A stretch of 64,000 nt of DNA from Synechocystis sp. PCC 7509 (GTDB taxonomy: Bacteria; Cyanobacteriota; Cyanobacteriia; Cyanobacteriales; Chroococcidiopsidaceae): the NCBI RefSeq assembly GCF_000332075.2, contig NZ_ALVU02000001.1, positions 2,182,324-2,246,323 of the forward strand, written 5' to 3'. Positions 63,041 through 64,000 of this stretch are shown piece by piece (position 1 is the first letter of the stretch; each line of letters starts with the position of its first letter). The notes beneath the pieces are model-generated. The model did not search any database and had not been told where the DNA came from. It saw only the letters and a list, made by a program, of their open reading frames with translations. The translations under genes were made by a program, and so were the position numbers.

Positions 63041-63108
63041 TTGGATCTCTCCTTACAGTTTTCAATCGTTTAAAAGCAAATTCTCTTTAGCAATCTGCAC
63101 GTAACTAC

Positions 63109-63849
63109 TTAATAAGGACTTGCTGTTGGTCTAACTATAATTTCGCTGATATCCACATCATCAGGTTGGGAAATCGCAAATAAAATTGACCGAGCGATCG
63201 CATTAGCCGGAATATATATTTGTCTAAATTCTTCCATTCCTTTTTTGGCAGTTTCATCACTGATGCTATCGGCTAACTCTGATTGTGTTGTACCAGGAGA
63301 AATCACCGTTACCCGAATATCGCCGCCGACTTCTTGCCTCAATCCTTCAGATATCGCGCCAACGGCGAACTTAGTAGCGCAGTAAACCGCCGCCGTTGGA
63401 TATACAGCATGACCGCCAATGGAGGAAAGATTAATAATTTGACCGGATTTTTGGGCTTTCATGATCGGAAGTACCGCCGCGATGCCGTACAAAACACCTT
63501 TGATATTGACATCGATCATGCGATCCCATTCCTCAACTTTCAATCGGTCAAGGGTTGATAAGGGCATGACTCCAGCATTGTTAATTAACACATCCACGCG
63601 ACCAAATTTACTTAGAGTAAATTGGGCGATTTGTTCCATTTGACTTCGTTGAGTCACATCGAGAGTTTGATATTCAGCTATTCCGCCGTCAGCATGAATG
63701 TCTTTGGCGATCGCTTCTAATCTATCGGTGCGCCGCGCTCCTAAAACTACTTTTGCGCCGTTCTTTGCCAGTAACCGGGCTGTAGCTTCACCGATGCCGC
63801 TACTCGCACCTGTAATCACTACAACTTTCTGAGTGTTATCAGAAGTCAT
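63109..63849 (-). CDS. SDR family oxidoreductase (YdfG-like)
   Basis: The 246-residue protein has VVVITGASSGIGEATARLLAKNGAKVVLGARRTDRL, NNAGVMPLS, and YCATKFAVGAISEGLRQEVGGDIRVTVISPG with ELADS following. This is the common 3-hydroxy-acid dehydrogenase/YdfG-like subgroup, NADP-preferring by the ARR motif. It lies 68 bases upstream of the previous SDR and 39 bases after the partial gene at the window end. Confidence 0.93.
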   Translation of the reverse strand: MTSDNTQKVVVITGASSGIGEATARLLAKNGAKVVLGARRTDRLEAIAKDIHADGGIAEYQTLDVTQRSQMEQIAQFTLSKFGRVDVLINNAGVMPLSTLDRLKVEEWDRMIDVNIKGVLYGIAAVLPIMKAQKSGQIINLSSIGGHAVYPTAAVYCATKFAVGAISEGLRQEVGGDIRVTVISPGTTQSELADSISDETAKKGMEEFRQIYIPANAIARSILFAISQPDDVDISEIIVRPTASPY

Positions 63850-63888
63850 TAAAGTATCTCCAATTTCTTTTATGTTCGTGAGGCTAGA

Positions 63889-64000
63889 TTATTTGGTAGT
63901 GCTAGGACTACTAGATTGAGCAGCGAAGACTTCCCGTAATGCTTGTGCAGCATCAATAGAGCGCGGAAATCCCGCCGTTACTGTCGTCAAGTAAACAATT
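63889..64000 (-). CDS. Carboxymuconolactone decarboxylase-like protein, C-terminal part only
   Basis: The last 36 or so codons read VTAGFPRSIDAAQALREVFAAQSSS and stop at 63889-63891. The motif resembles the C-terminal end of carboxymuconolactone decarboxylase/AhpD-like proteins. The gene runs off the window edge, so this call is tentative. It would be the first gene read into the oxidoreductase run. Confidence 0.45.
   Translation of the reverse strand, partial: IVYLTTVTAGFPRSIDAAQALREVFAAQSSSPSTTK

Overview
The window is cyanobacterial chromosome. GCGATCGC (HIP1) octamers recur throughout, and the gene set is cyanobacterial: a CmpR/NtcB-type regulator divergent from an NrtABCD/CmpABCD-type transporter operon, DUF3134, DUF3120, a TIGR03279-type radical SAM protein, a PatD-like protein and a plant-type glycerate kinase. 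Base composition is moderate. I cannot name the species. There are no rRNA or tRNA genes, no CRISPR array and no recognisable replication origin.

Layout. 0.1-1.4 kb: small metabolic genes on the minus strand. 1.7-4.7 kb: a small defence/toxin patch with an Uma2-family gene, an ApeA-like HEPN gene sitting between two scars of a second uma2 gene, and a HicAB pair. 4.7-12.5 kb: DUF427, RecQ, a methyltransferase gene split by a short IS200/IS605-type element that has no transposase, GNAT, gcvT and a GatD-like amidotransferase. 12.5-21 kb: signalling and repeat proteins, namely a Ser/Thr kinase, a WD40 protein, a Clp-like membrane protease, a second WD40 reading frame with three in-frame TAG codons, two orphan genes and an HTH-AAA ATPase. 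21-25 kb: a broken phzF, a hybrid histidine kinase and the LysR regulator. 25-33.4 kb: an ABC transporter operon (bicarbonate or nitrate type) followed by a large membrane polyferredoxin-like/cyclic-nucleotide-binding fusion. 33.5-37 kb: DUF4238, HNH, pseudogene debris and a decayed IS5-type element carrying two small palindromic insertions. 37-55.6 kb: mostly ordinary housekeeping genes (response regulator, uppP, radical SAM, GHL10, glycerate kinase, msrB, acyltransferase, selO, relA/spoT, patD-like, double-ATPase ABC protein). 55.6-57.6 kb: a mobile-DNA knot with a second copy of the IS605-type right end, an IS1 element nested in a palindrome-ended sequence, and a GC-rich SnoaL-like gene bounded by integron-cassette junctions. 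57.7-64 kb: six NAD(P)-dependent oxidoreductases and an AlkB-like gene, all on the minus strand.

The transporter block reads as one inorganic-carbon or nitrate uptake unit. A substrate-binding lipoprotein, a permease and two ATPases (one fused to a second solute-sensing domain) lie under the divergent LysR regulator. Two covarying hairpins sit between its genes. The fused redox/CNB protein is the least understood member.

Signals I consider most worth checking: (1) the WD40 frame whose only three stops are TAG codons, each replacing the Trp of a WD motif; (2) the apparent single integron cassette at 57.07-57.58 kb; (3) apeA replacing the middle of a uma2 paralogue; (4) the minimal IS605-type element with a conserved right end that could encode a TnpB guide RNA; (5) the redox/CNB fusion at the end of the transporter operon, bracketed by 22-bp direct repeats; (6) two mini-palindromes whose removal restores the transposase reading at each site.
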